This document shows, piece after piece, positions 32,754 to 39,987 of a DNA stretch of 64,000 nt. The notes beneath the pieces were generated by a model. It saw nothing but the letters and a program-made list of their open reading frames with translations. It did no database searches and was not told the origin of the DNA. Source of the stretch: Saccharopolyspora indica. Lineage in GTDB: Bacteria > Actinomycetota > Actinomycetes > Mycobacteriales > Pseudonocardiaceae. Each line of letters starts with the position of its first letter. Within the stretch, counting starts at the first letter, position 1. Both the position numbers and the translations under genes were made by a program. The stretch spans positions 186,001 through 250,000 of the forward strand of contig NZ_JAQGLB010000004.1 of assembly GCF_027853965.1 (NCBI RefSeq). Reading direction: 5' to 3'.

Positions 32754-33374
32754 GTGTTCCGGGACCAACGTGCTTTCGCCGCGGCCATCGGCCGAGTGCT
32801 CACCTCCGCGGTTGCCGGCTCGACCGTTTCGCTGATCGGATCTCTCGGCGCTGGAACGGACGACGCGTACAGCGATGTCGATCTGGCCTGGGTCGTTCCG
32901 GACGGTTCGGTGGCGCAGTGCGCCGAGCGGGTGGGCGCTCTGCTCGGCGACGTGGCCGAGGTCGTGTCGGTGCGATCGGTTCCGGAGTTCCAGCGGTCCG
33001 CGGTGCGGCGGCTGATCTTCGTGCGGTTCCGCGGCGTCTCGCTGTTCTGGCGGCTGGACCTGGCGATCTGGGCGGAGTCCCGAGCCTTCGACGAGAGCGC
33101 CGATGCCGACGATCCGCAGGTGCGGGGCACGGACTGGTCGCTTCCGGAGAGCGCGGCGATGAACGCGATCGGCGCGTGCAAGGAGGTTCTGCGCGGTCGC
33201 GGCGAAGTGGCGGATGGCCTGCTGTCCCGGGGCTTTCAGCGCATCGGCGAACCGGATCCTGGTGGGGGCTGGCGCATCCGGATCGTCGGGCTCGCCCGTG
33301 CAGCGGCTGACCGCGAGCCCGGTCTGGCTGGCTTGAGCGGGGAGATCGTCGCGCTGGCGGAGGAACTGCGCTGA
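32754..33374 (+). CDS. Nucleotidyltransferase-domain protein
   Basis: 206 aa from GTG 32754. The minimal nucleotidyltransferase signature GSLGAGTDDAYSDVDLAWVV (GS...DxD) is at residues ~29-48, and a third acidic residue is likely at WRLDLAIW. The family includes aminoglycoside nucleotidyltransferases and tRNA-type enzymes. The helical C-terminus fits the former group loosely. It is divergent from the inducible efflux pump, so a resistance role is possible but not shown. Confidence 0.75.
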   Translation: MFRDQRAFAAAIGRVLTSAVAGSTVSLIGSLGAGTDDAYSDVDLAWVVPDGSVAQCAERVGALLGDVAEVVSVRSVPEFQRSAVRRLIFVRFRGVSLFWRLDLAIWAESRAFDESADADDPQVRGTDWSLPESAAMNAIGACKEVLRGRGEVADGLLSRGFQRIGEPDPGGGWRIRIVGLARAAADREPGLAGLSGEIVALAEELR

Positions 33375-33483
33375 TCAGCCCAGGCGTCGCACGCCGTTGC
33401 GGGATGTTCCCCGGCGGCCTCCGAGCTAGCGCTGTTCCCAGAGGATTCAACTCCGGCTCGGCACTCCGCGGTCCGACGTGCGC

Positions 33484-34818
33484 TCAGTCGGGCTTGTCGG
33501 CGGTTTCGGTGCGCGGGGCCGCTTTGAGGGCGATCACGGTGATCGCCGCCGCGATCATCACGATGCCGACCACCCACAGGCCGGTGCGCTGGGAGCCGGT
33601 TGCGTCCTTGAGCGCGCCGGTGATGTAGGGCGCGGCGAAACCGCTGATGTTGCCCAGCGAGTTGATCAGCGCGATGCCGCCCGCGGCCGCCGCACCGGCC
33701 AGGAAGTTGCTGGGCAGCGCCCAGAACGTGGGCAGCGCGGAGCAGACGCCGACCGCGCAGGCGGTTACCGCGACCATCGCCAGGAACGGGTTGCCCAGGT
33801 ACAGGGCGATCGGGATGCTCACGCCGCCGAGCAGCAGCGGCAGCGCGACGTGCCACACGCGTTCCCGCTTGCGGTCGCCGTGCGTGCTCCAGAGCACCAT
33901 CGCCACCGCGCCGATCACGTAGGGGACCGCCGTGATCAAGCCGGTTTCCATGGTGGACAGTTCGGTGCCGTACTGCTGCTCGAAACCCTTGATGATGGTG
34001 GGCAGGAAGAACCCGAGCGCGTACAGGCCGTAGGCGATGCCGAAGTACACGAACGCCAGTGCCAGGATCCGCGGGTGGGTCAGCGCCTTGCGCAGCGGCC
34101 AGCTGTGCTTGGCCTCGGTCTGCTCGCGCTCGGCATCCAGCTGACCGGTCAGCCAGGTGCGTTCCTCAGCGGTCAGCCACTTCGCCTCCGACGGGCGGTC
34201 GGTCAGGTAGAACCAGGTGACGAAGGCCAGCAGGATCGCGGGCACGCCCTCGACCAGGAACATGAACCGCCAGCCGGACAGGCCGAAGATCCCGTCACCG
34301 CTGGTGATCAGCACGCTCGACACGGTGGCGCCGATCGCGCTGGACACCGGCACCGCGGTCATGAACAGCGCGACCGCCTTCGCCCGCTGCGCGGCCGGGA
34401 ACCAGTACGTCAGGTACAGGATGATGCCGGGGAAGAACCCCGCCTCGGCCACGCCGAGCAGGAAGCGCAGCACCACCAGCGTCGTGGCGTTCGGCACGAA
34501 CGCCATCACGGTCGCCACCACGCCCCAGGTGATCATGATGCGGGCGAGCCACTTGCGCGCCCCGAACCGGTGCAGCGCGAGGTTGCTCGGCACCTCCAGC
34601 ACCAGGTAGCCGATGAAGAAGATGCCCGAGGCGAAGCCGAAGAGCGTCGCGGTCAGGCCGAGCTCGTCGTTCATCCCGTTCGGGCCGGCGAAGCCGATGT
34701 TGACCCGGTCCAGGTAGTTGACGAAGTACAGCAGGCACAGGAACGGCATCAACCGCACCGCGACCTTGCGCAGGATCCGGTTCTGCACCGCGGCAGGGGC
34801 TTCCTCGACTCCGCTCAC
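33484..34818 (-). CDS. MFS transporter, anion:cation symporter (ACS) type
   Basis: 444 aa, 12 helices. Helix 1 region LCLLYFVNYLDRVNIGFAG and helix 2 IFFIGYLVLEVPSNLALHRFGARKWLARIM are hallmarks of the ACS family (phthalate, tartrate, hexuronate and similar organic anions). A cytoplasmic loop (TDRPSEAKWLTAEERTWL) separates the halves. It is divergent from an SDR oxidoreductase, so uptake and oxidation of a carboxylate is a plausible pairing. Confidence 0.9.
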   Translation of the reverse strand: MSGVEEAPAAVQNRILRKVAVRLMPFLCLLYFVNYLDRVNIGFAGPNGMNDELGLTATLFGFASGIFFIGYLVLEVPSNLALHRFGARKWLARIMITWGVVATVMAFVPNATTLVVLRFLLGVAEAGFFPGIILYLTYWFPAAQRAKAVALFMTAVPVSSAIGATVSSVLITSGDGIFGLSGWRFMFLVEGVPAILLAFVTWFYLTDRPSEAKWLTAEERTWLTGQLDAEREQTEAKHSWPLRKALTHPRILALAFVYFGIAYGLYALGFFLPTIIKGFEQQYGTELSTMETGLITAVPYVIGAVAMVLWSTHGDRKRERVWHVALPLLLGGVSIPIALYLGNPFLAMVAVTACAVGVCSALPTFWALPSNFLAGAAAAGGIALINSLGNISGFAAPYITGALKDATGSQRTGLWVVGIVMIAAAITVIALKAAPRTETADKPD

Positions 34819-34833
34819 GCGAGTGACCTAAGT

Positions 34834-34850
34834 CCCATCCCCCTGATGGG
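34834..34850. promoter_or_regulatory. Short inverted repeat between MFS and SDR genes
   Basis: CCCATC-cccct-GATGGG, 15 nt upstream of the MFS start and 70 nt upstream of the SDR start. Possible operator. No regulator gene is adjacent. Confidence 0.35.
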
Positions 34851-34919
34851 TCAAGGGCCTGCCCGCTGGTTGGGACGGCCGGTGACTGCGCCGGGACCCG
34901 CCGACGTTACCGTTGAGGC

Positions 34920-35603
34920 ATGCCCGAACGCCCAATTGCCCTGGTCACCGGTGCCTCACGTGGTATCGGTGCCGCCGTCGCCCGCTCGCTTTCCGACACG
35001 CACGATCTGCTGTTGGGCGGGCGCGACGCCGACGCGCTGAAGTCACTCGTCGACGAGCTCCCCGGTGCCAAGCCGTGGCCGGTCGAGCTGACCGACCACG
35101 AGGCCGTCGCCGCCGCGGCCGCCGACATCGACCGGCTCGACGTCGTGGTGCACAGCGCCGGCCTGGTCGAGCTCGCGTCGGTCGCCGACGCCACCAGCGA
35201 CTCCTGGCGACGCACGTTCGAGCTGAACCTCTTCGCGGTCACCGAGCTGACCCGGCTCCTGCTGCCCGCGCTGCGCACCAGCAAGGGCCACGTCGTGCTG
35301 GTCAACTCGGGCGCCGGGCTGTCCGCGAAGCCGAACTGGGGCTCCTACGCCGCGAGCAAGTTCGCACTGCGCGCCTTCGCCGACGTGCTCCGCGCCGAGG
35401 AAGCGGCCAACGGCGTGCGGGTCACCTCGGTGTTCCCCGGCCGGACCGCCACCGACATGCAGCGCGGCATCCGCGAGCAGGAGGGCGGCGAGTTCCAGCC
35501 GGACCACTACCTGCGTCCCGAGTCGGTCGCAGGCCCGATCGTGTCCGCCGTGCGCGCCAGCGCCGACGCGCACCTCACCGAGATCGTCATCCGGCCGTCC
35601 TGA
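34920..35603 (+). CDS. Short-chain dehydrogenase/reductase
   Basis: 227 aa, typical classical SDR size. The NAD(P)-binding motif is TGASRGIGAAV (residues 11-21), the NAG-like motif reads HSAG, the catalytic Ser is in LVNSGAG and the YxxxK is YAASK. The Arg in LLLGGRDAD after strand 2 favours NADP. Substrate unknown. Cytoplasmic, apparently monocistronic. Confidence 0.92.
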   Translation: MPERPIALVTGASRGIGAAVARSLSDTHDLLLGGRDADALKSLVDELPGAKPWPVELTDHEAVAAAAADIDRLDVVVHSAGLVELASVADATSDSWRRTFELNLFAVTELTRLLLPALRTSKGHVVLVNSGAGLSAKPNWGSYAASKFALRAFADVLRAEEAANGVRVTSVFPGRTATDMQRGIREQEGGEFQPDHYLRPESVAGPIVSAVRASADAHLTEIVIRPS

Positions 35604-35772
35604 CCGCACCCTGCGCTAGCGGGGCCTCAGCGTCGGCCTGACGAAGATCGGCGGTGCTGGGGCCCGCCGGCCGAGAGCTGAGGACCCGCGTTCACGCGGG
35701 GTGCGCCGCAGGCGGCACCGGTACTGCGAAGAACCGGAACCGGGTTCGACGCCGAGCAGGTGAACGGCTCGA

Positions 35773-35802
35773 GCTTCTGGACGCGACCACGCGTCCAGAA
35801 GC
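35773..35802. terminator. Terminator between SDR and amidohydrolase
   Basis: GCTTCTGGACGCG-acca-CGCGTCCAGAAGC, a perfect 13-bp stem in the gap between convergent genes. The remaining ~170 nt (35604-35772) hold only minor GC-rich hairpins and no credible gene. Confidence 0.8.
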
Positions 35803-35863
35803 CAACCGAAGGCCGCTGGGCAGGCTGAGCAGGATGAGATCCGGCCCAGCCTGAACGCCGGTT

Positions 35864-37195
35864 TCAGCCGCGGACGTGTTGCGCCGCAGTGCGGGCAGCT
35901 GCCTGCACTGCGCGGCGGTCCACCTGCGTGGGTTCCCGGTCGCGCAACACGCGGTCACCCGCGACCCAGACGTCCCGGACGCAACGCGAACCAGCCGCCC
36001 ACACCACGTTCGCCAGGATCTGCTCGTCCGGCACGTCCAGTCCGGTGGCGAACGCCGGGTTGTCGACGTCGAGGTGCACGATGTCGGCCCACCGTCCCTC
36101 CTCCAGCGAGCCGATGTCGTTCCGGTGCAGTGCCTCAGCTCCGCCCCGGGTTGCGGCGAGCAGCGCCGTGCCGGCGCTCAGCGCGTTCGCGTCACCGCTC
36201 AGGGTGCGCGCGAAGAGTCCTGCCAACTGCACCTCCTCCCACAGGTCAAGGTCATCGTTGCTGGACGGCCCGTCGGTGCCCAGGCCGACCGGGACGCCAG
36301 CGGCCAGCAGATCGACCAGCCGTGCCGTCCCCGAAGCGAGCTTCGCGTTGGAACCGGGGCAATGCGCCACCCCGACCCCGCGGCGTGCGAACAACTCGAT
36401 GTCCTCATTGGACAGGTGCACGCTGTGCGCGGCGAGCACCCGGCCGTCCAGCACACCGAGCTTCTCCAGCAGTGCGGGCACCGAACCGAACTGCTTTCGC
36501 TGCTCGACGTCCTCGGCGAGGGTCTCCGCCACGTGCGTGTGCACCAGCGCCCCGCGCTGCTGCGCGGCCTCCCCGATCGCCTGCAGCGCTTCTGGCGGCA
36601 GCATGTACGCCGAGTGCGGACCGTAGGCGAGCTCCACCCGATCGCCCGGACCGAACCGCAACCCGTCGGCGTCGATCCACCGGTCGATGCCGTCGACCAA
36701 GCCCTGCCAGCCGCCGAGCTTGTCCAGCTCCGGAGTGGCGATCACCGCCGGAGCGCACACCACGCGCGACCCGACCGCGAGGGCCGCGCCGGCCACCGCC
36801 TCCCCGTCGAAGTACATCTCGGCACTGGTCGTGACACCGGCCCGCAGCATCTCGACGCAGCCGAGCTCCATGCCCGCCCGGATGTCCGATGAACGGAGCC
36901 TCGCTTCGGCCGGCCAGATCACCTCGCGCAGCCAGCGCAGCAGCGGAAGACCGCCGCCCATCCCCCGAAGCAGCGTCATCGGGCTGTGCGCGTGCGAGTT
37001 GATCAGACCCGGCAGCAGGATCCCGCCGCATTCCCGGACATCCGCGTCGTGCGGACGTTCCGGCGCAGCACTGCGCGGCCCGCAGTACGCGATGCGGCCG
37101 GCCTCATCGATGTCCACCACCGCATCCCGGATGACCGAGCATCCCGGGTCGCAGGGCAGGACCAGCGGTGCGTGCAGGCGCAGTGCGATCGACAT
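35864..37195 (-). CDS. Amidohydrolase, TRZ/ATZ (guanine/MTA-SAH deaminase-like) family
   Basis: 443 aa from ATG 37195. Metal ligands are seen at LINSHAHSPM, LVHTHVAET and AAHSVHLS, with the Asp at GLGTDGPSSNDDLDLW. C-terminal EEGRWADIVHLDVDN closes the beta sandwich. The motif set (HAHSPMTLLRGMGGGLPLLRWL) is that of S-adenosylhomocysteine/5'-methylthioadenosine deaminases and chlorohydrolases. A purine-type amino group is the probable substrate. It follows a 35-codon membrane peptide by 20 nt, and the start has no clear ribosome-binding site, which suggests coupling to it. Confidence 0.87.
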   Translation of the reverse strand: MSIALRLHAPLVLPCDPGCSVIRDAVVDIDEAGRIAYCGPRSAAPERPHDADVRECGGILLPGLINSHAHSPMTLLRGMGGGLPLLRWLREVIWPAEARLRSSDIRAGMELGCVEMLRAGVTTSAEMYFDGEAVAGAALAVGSRVVCAPAVIATPELDKLGGWQGLVDGIDRWIDADGLRFGPGDRVELAYGPHSAYMLPPEALQAIGEAAQQRGALVHTHVAETLAEDVEQRKQFGSVPALLEKLGVLDGRVLAAHSVHLSNEDIELFARRGVGVAHCPGSNAKLASGTARLVDLLAAGVPVGLGTDGPSSNDDLDLWEEVQLAGLFARTLSGDANALSAGTALLAATRGGAEALHRNDIGSLEEGRWADIVHLDVDNPAFATGLDVPDEQILANVVWAAGSRCVRDVWVAGDRVLRDREPTQVDRRAVQAAARTAAQHVRG

Positions 37196-37215
37196 GCCCG
37201 CATTCTGCCGGACGC

Positions 37216-37323
37216 CTATCCGGTTCCTAAGCTGCTCATGAGCAGCATCATGATCACCCCCGCCAAGCCCGCGATGCCGGTCAGCACTGCCACGAGAACG
37301 GTGTCCTGAGTTCGCTTCGTCAT
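37216..37323 (-). CDS. 35-aa membrane peptide upstream of the amidohydrolase
   Basis: ATG 37323 to TAG 37216. MTKRTQDTVLVAVLTGIAGL... is a charged N-terminus followed by a single hydrophobic helix ending LLMSSLGTG. GGAG lies just 2 nt upstream of the ATG, so initiation may be weak. It sits 36 nt downstream of three 22-bp-phased palindromes, the same position at which these occur before the histidine kinase at 41.8 kb. That is the main reason to believe it is expressed. The hydrophobic end resembles that of the 45.1-kb protein (LLLMSISS). Confidence 0.45.
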   Translation of the reverse strand: MTKRTQDTVLVAVLTGIAGLAGVIMMLLMSSLGTG

Positions 37324-37357
37324 GACTCCAGAGTCGCGAATTCACAGGCCCATGACC

Positions 37358-37414
37358 TCGGCTGATCGGCCAGCCGTCCTCCTTCGATCGGCCATTGCCG
37401 AAAGGCCGACCGGC
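37358..37414. promoter_or_regulatory. Triplet of GGCCGATCGGCC-type palindromes, group 1
   Basis: Centres at 37365.5 (GGCTGATCGGCCAGCC), 37387.5 (TTCGATCGGCCA) and 37409.5 (GGCCGACCGGCC), exactly 22 bp apart. The nearest is 42 bp from the start of the 35-aa peptide gene. Confidence 0.6.
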
Positions 37415-37436
37415 CTACCCCGGCGGGGTGACGGCG

Positions 37437-39074
37437 TCATCGCCCATCGGGCGCTCCGGTCTCGATCAGGCGGCCGCCGTCCAGCCGGAGCCAGCGATCG
37501 ACCCCGATCTCCGACAGGAACCGCTCGTCGTGGCTGACCACCACGAACGCGCCTTCGTAAGCGTTGAGCGCGCTCTCTAGCTGACCGACGCTGACCAGGT
37601 CCAGGTTGTTGGTGGGCTCGTCGAGCAGCAGGAGCTGCGGCGCGGGCTCCGCGTTCAAGACGCAGGCCAGCGTCGCGCGCAGCCGCTCACCACCGGACAA
37701 CGCACCGACCGGCAGGTGCACCCGGGCTCCCCGGAACAGGAACCGGGCGAGCAGGTGCATCCGCTGCGACTCCGGCATCCTCGGTGCGAACTGGACCAGG
37801 CTCTCCAGCACCGTGCGGTCGAGGTCGAGCAGGTCGAGCCGCTGGGACAGGTAGGCGATCCGGCCGTCAGCGCGCTTGATCTGGCCGTGCTCCGGCTCCA
37901 GCCGGCCTTCGACCAGGCGCAGCAGCGTGGACTTCCCGGCGCCGTTCGGTCCGGTCAGCGCGATCCGCTCGGGCCCCTTGATCGCCAGGTCGGCGCCCTC
38001 CCCGGTGAAGAGATCCCGTCCGCCCCGGCTGATCTGCATCGCCTCGCCGACGAACACCACGCGACCGGCCGGGACGCGCGTTCCGGGCAGTTCCAGCGCG
38101 ATCTTCTGCTCGTCCCGCAGCGCCCGGCTCGCCTCGTCGAGCCGGGTCTTGGCCTCGTCGACCCGGCTGGCGTGCATCTCGTTCGCCTTGCCCGCGGTCT
38201 CCTGGGCGCGCCGCTTCAAACCGCCCGCGACGATCTTCGGCAGACCAGCGTTGCCGATGTTGCGGGCTGCGTTGCTGGCCCGCCGCGCAGCCCGCTCACG
38301 GGCCTGCTGCATCTCCCGCTTCTCGCGCTTGAGCTCTTGCTCGGCGTTGCGGACGTTCCGCTCCGCGACCTCCTGCTCGGCGCGGACCGCTTCCTCGTAC
38401 TCGGTGAAGTTCCCGCCGTAGAAGCGGATTTCGCCGCTGCTGAGCTCGGCGATGCGGTCCATCCGGTCGAGCAGCGACCGGTCGTGGCTGACCAGCAGCA
38501 AGCAGCCGTTGAACTCTTCGAGGACTCCTGCGAGCTCGCGTCGCGCATCGCTGTCGAGGTTGTTGGTCGGTTCGTCCAGCAGCAGCACGTCGGGCCGCTT
38601 GAGCAACAGCGCGGCGAGGCCCAGCGAAACCACCTGCCCGCCGCTGAGGGTGTGCAGCTGCCGGTCGAGCTGGACGTCGGACAGGCCGAGCCGGTCCAGC
38701 TGGACGCGGGTGCGCTCCTCGATGTCCCAGTCGTTGCCGATGGTGGTGAAGTGCTCTTCGGCGGCATCGCCGGACTCGACCGCGTGCAAGGCCTCGATCA
38801 CCGCGGACACCCCGAGAACCTCGGCGACGGTCGGGTCACCGACGAGCGGGAGCGTCTGCGGCAGGTAGCCGAGAACGCCGCGGGTGGACGCGGTTCCACC
38901 GCTGGGCCGGTACTCGCTCGCGAGCAGTTTGAGCAGGGTGGACTTGCCGGCGCCGTTGGGCGCGACGAGTCCGGTGCGGCCGGCGCCGATCGTGAACGAC
39001 AGCTTCTCGAACACCGGGGTGTCGTCCGGCCAGGAGAAGGAGAGGTTCGAGCAGGTGATGAACGCTTCGGACAT
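37437..39074 (-). CDS. ABC-F ATPase, probable ribosome-protection protein
   Basis: 545 aa, two ABC domains on one chain and no membrane segment. Walker A motifs are GLVAPNGAGKSTLL and ALTGPNGAGKSTLL, the signature motifs LSGGQ and LSGGERLR, and Walker B LLLDEPTNNLD occurs in both. The inter-domain linker is long, Arg/Lys-rich and coiled-coil-like (residues ~240-320: NAEQELKREKREMQQARERAARR). This is the antibiotic-resistance ABC-F (ARE) layout, which displaces drugs from the ribosome. Like erm and the MFS gene it has a WhiB7-type promoter and a leader ORF. Confidence 0.92.
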   Translation of the reverse strand: MSEAFITCSNLSFSWPDDTPVFEKLSFTIGAGRTGLVAPNGAGKSTLLKLLASEYRPSGGTASTRGVLGYLPQTLPLVGDPTVAEVLGVSAVIEALHAVESGDAAEEHFTTIGNDWDIEERTRVQLDRLGLSDVQLDRQLHTLSGGQVVSLGLAALLLKRPDVLLLDEPTNNLDSDARRELAGVLEEFNGCLLLVSHDRSLLDRMDRIAELSSGEIRFYGGNFTEYEEAVRAEQEVAERNVRNAEQELKREKREMQQARERAARRASNAARNIGNAGLPKIVAGGLKRRAQETAGKANEMHASRVDEAKTRLDEASRALRDEQKIALELPGTRVPAGRVVFVGEAMQISRGGRDLFTGEGADLAIKGPERIALTGPNGAGKSTLLRLVEGRLEPEHGQIKRADGRIAYLSQRLDLLDLDRTVLESLVQFAPRMPESQRMHLLARFLFRGARVHLPVGALSGGERLRATLACVLNAEPAPQLLLLDEPTNNLDLVSVGQLESALNAYEGAFVVVSHDERFLSEIGVDRWLRLDGGRLIETGAPDGR

Positions 39075-39198
39075 GTGAAGGTCCTCGGAAGTGATGCGGG
39101 CGCGTTGAAGCGACCCGTGTGGAATGGGGAACGTGGCGCGACGAATCAGCCACCGCGGCGGCGCAGCGCGCCTGCCCGTGGCCGATCACTCCCGGGGA

Positions 39199-39258
39199 TC
39201 ACCCGGAGATGTCGTCGTCCCCTACCCCTGCCACTTCCGCTCCTTCGTTCGCGGTCAC
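39199..39258 (-). CDS. ABC-F leader peptide (uORF), 19 or 11 aa
   Basis: GTG 39258 to TGA 39199 encodes MTANEGAEVAGVGDDDISG. An internal GTG at 39234 has GAAGGAG upstream and would give MAGVGDDDISG. The first start would be within ~6 nt of the predicted transcript end. A CTCCGGG/CCCGGGAG stem overlaps the stop codon. There are about 125 nt between the uORF and the ABC-F start. Confidence 0.5.
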   Translation of the reverse strand: MTANEGAEVAGVGDDDISG

Positions 39259-39270
39259 TCGCAGTCCGGG

Positions 39271-39312
39271 AGCCTAACAGCAGGCACCCCGGGATGCGGA
39301 CTCATTTTCCGG
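39271..39312 (-). promoter_or_regulatory. WhiB7-type promoter of the ABC-F gene
   Basis: CCGGAAAA with GGAAAA starting at 39310, exactly 34 nt upstream of the -10 box TAGGCT (39276-39271). The same spacing as in erm and MFS. It lies in the gap after the response-regulator stop. Confidence 0.6.
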
Positions 39313-39330
39313 CCGCCGGAGCGGCGGGCA

Positions 39331-39987
39331 TCAGCCGTCCATCAGGCCGCTGCGCCAGGCCCACGCGGCCGTTTCCACCCGGTTCCGCGCCTTGATCTTG
39401 CTCTGCGCGGAGGCCAGGTGGGTCTTCACGGTGGACAGGGACATGAACAGCTCCTGCCCGATCTCGCCGTTGGTCAGGCCGCGCGCGGTCGCCCGGACCA
39501 CGTCGAGCTCGCGCTCGGTGAGGTCCACCTCCGGGACCGCTCGCTTCTGCGCCTGCGGCTGCGGCTGGGAGAAGTGCTTGAGCAGCCGCACCGTGATCTG
39601 CGGTGAGACCAGCGCATCCCCGCGCTGGGCGGCGCGGATGGCCTCCAGCAGCAACGTGGGACCGGCGTCCTTGAGCAGGAAACCGCTCGCACCGTTGCGC
39701 AAGGCGCGGTCGACGTACTCGTCCAGGTCGAAGGTGGTCACCACCACGACCTTGATCGGATCGGCCACCTCGGGGCCGGCCAGCTGCTTGGTCGCCTCCA
39801 GGCCGTCGATGCCCGGCATGCGGATGTCCATCAGGCACACGTCCGGCCGCTTCTCCCGCGCCACCCGCACCGCGTCCACCCCGTTGGCGACATCGGCCAC
39901 CACCTCGATGTCGTCCTGGGACTCCAGGATCATTCGGAACCCGGCGCGCACCAGCTCCTGGTCGTCGGCGATCAGCACCCGGATCAT
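39331..39987 (-). CDS. NarL/LuxR-type response regulator
   Basis: 218 aa. Receiver domain with phospho-acceptor Asp in CLMDIRMPG (~54), the Thr/Ser in VVTTFDLDEY and Lys in GFLLKDAG. The LuxR HTH is at the C-terminus (LTERELDVVRATARGLTNGEIGQELFMSLSTVKTHLASAQSKI). Its ATG lies in a 4-nt overlap with the kinase stop. It is a good candidate to bind the GGCCGATCGGCC triplets found upstream of its own operon and two other loci. Confidence 0.94.
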   Translation of the reverse strand: MIRVLIADDQELVRAGFRMILESQDDIEVVADVANGVDAVRVAREKRPDVCLMDIRMPGIDGLEATKQLAGPEVADPIKVVVVTTFDLDEYVDRALRNGASGFLLKDAGPTLLLEAIRAAQRGDALVSPQITVRLLKHFSQPQPQAQKRAVPEVDLTERELDVVRATARGLTNGEIGQELFMSLSTVKTHLASAQSKIKARNRVETAAWAWRSGLMDG

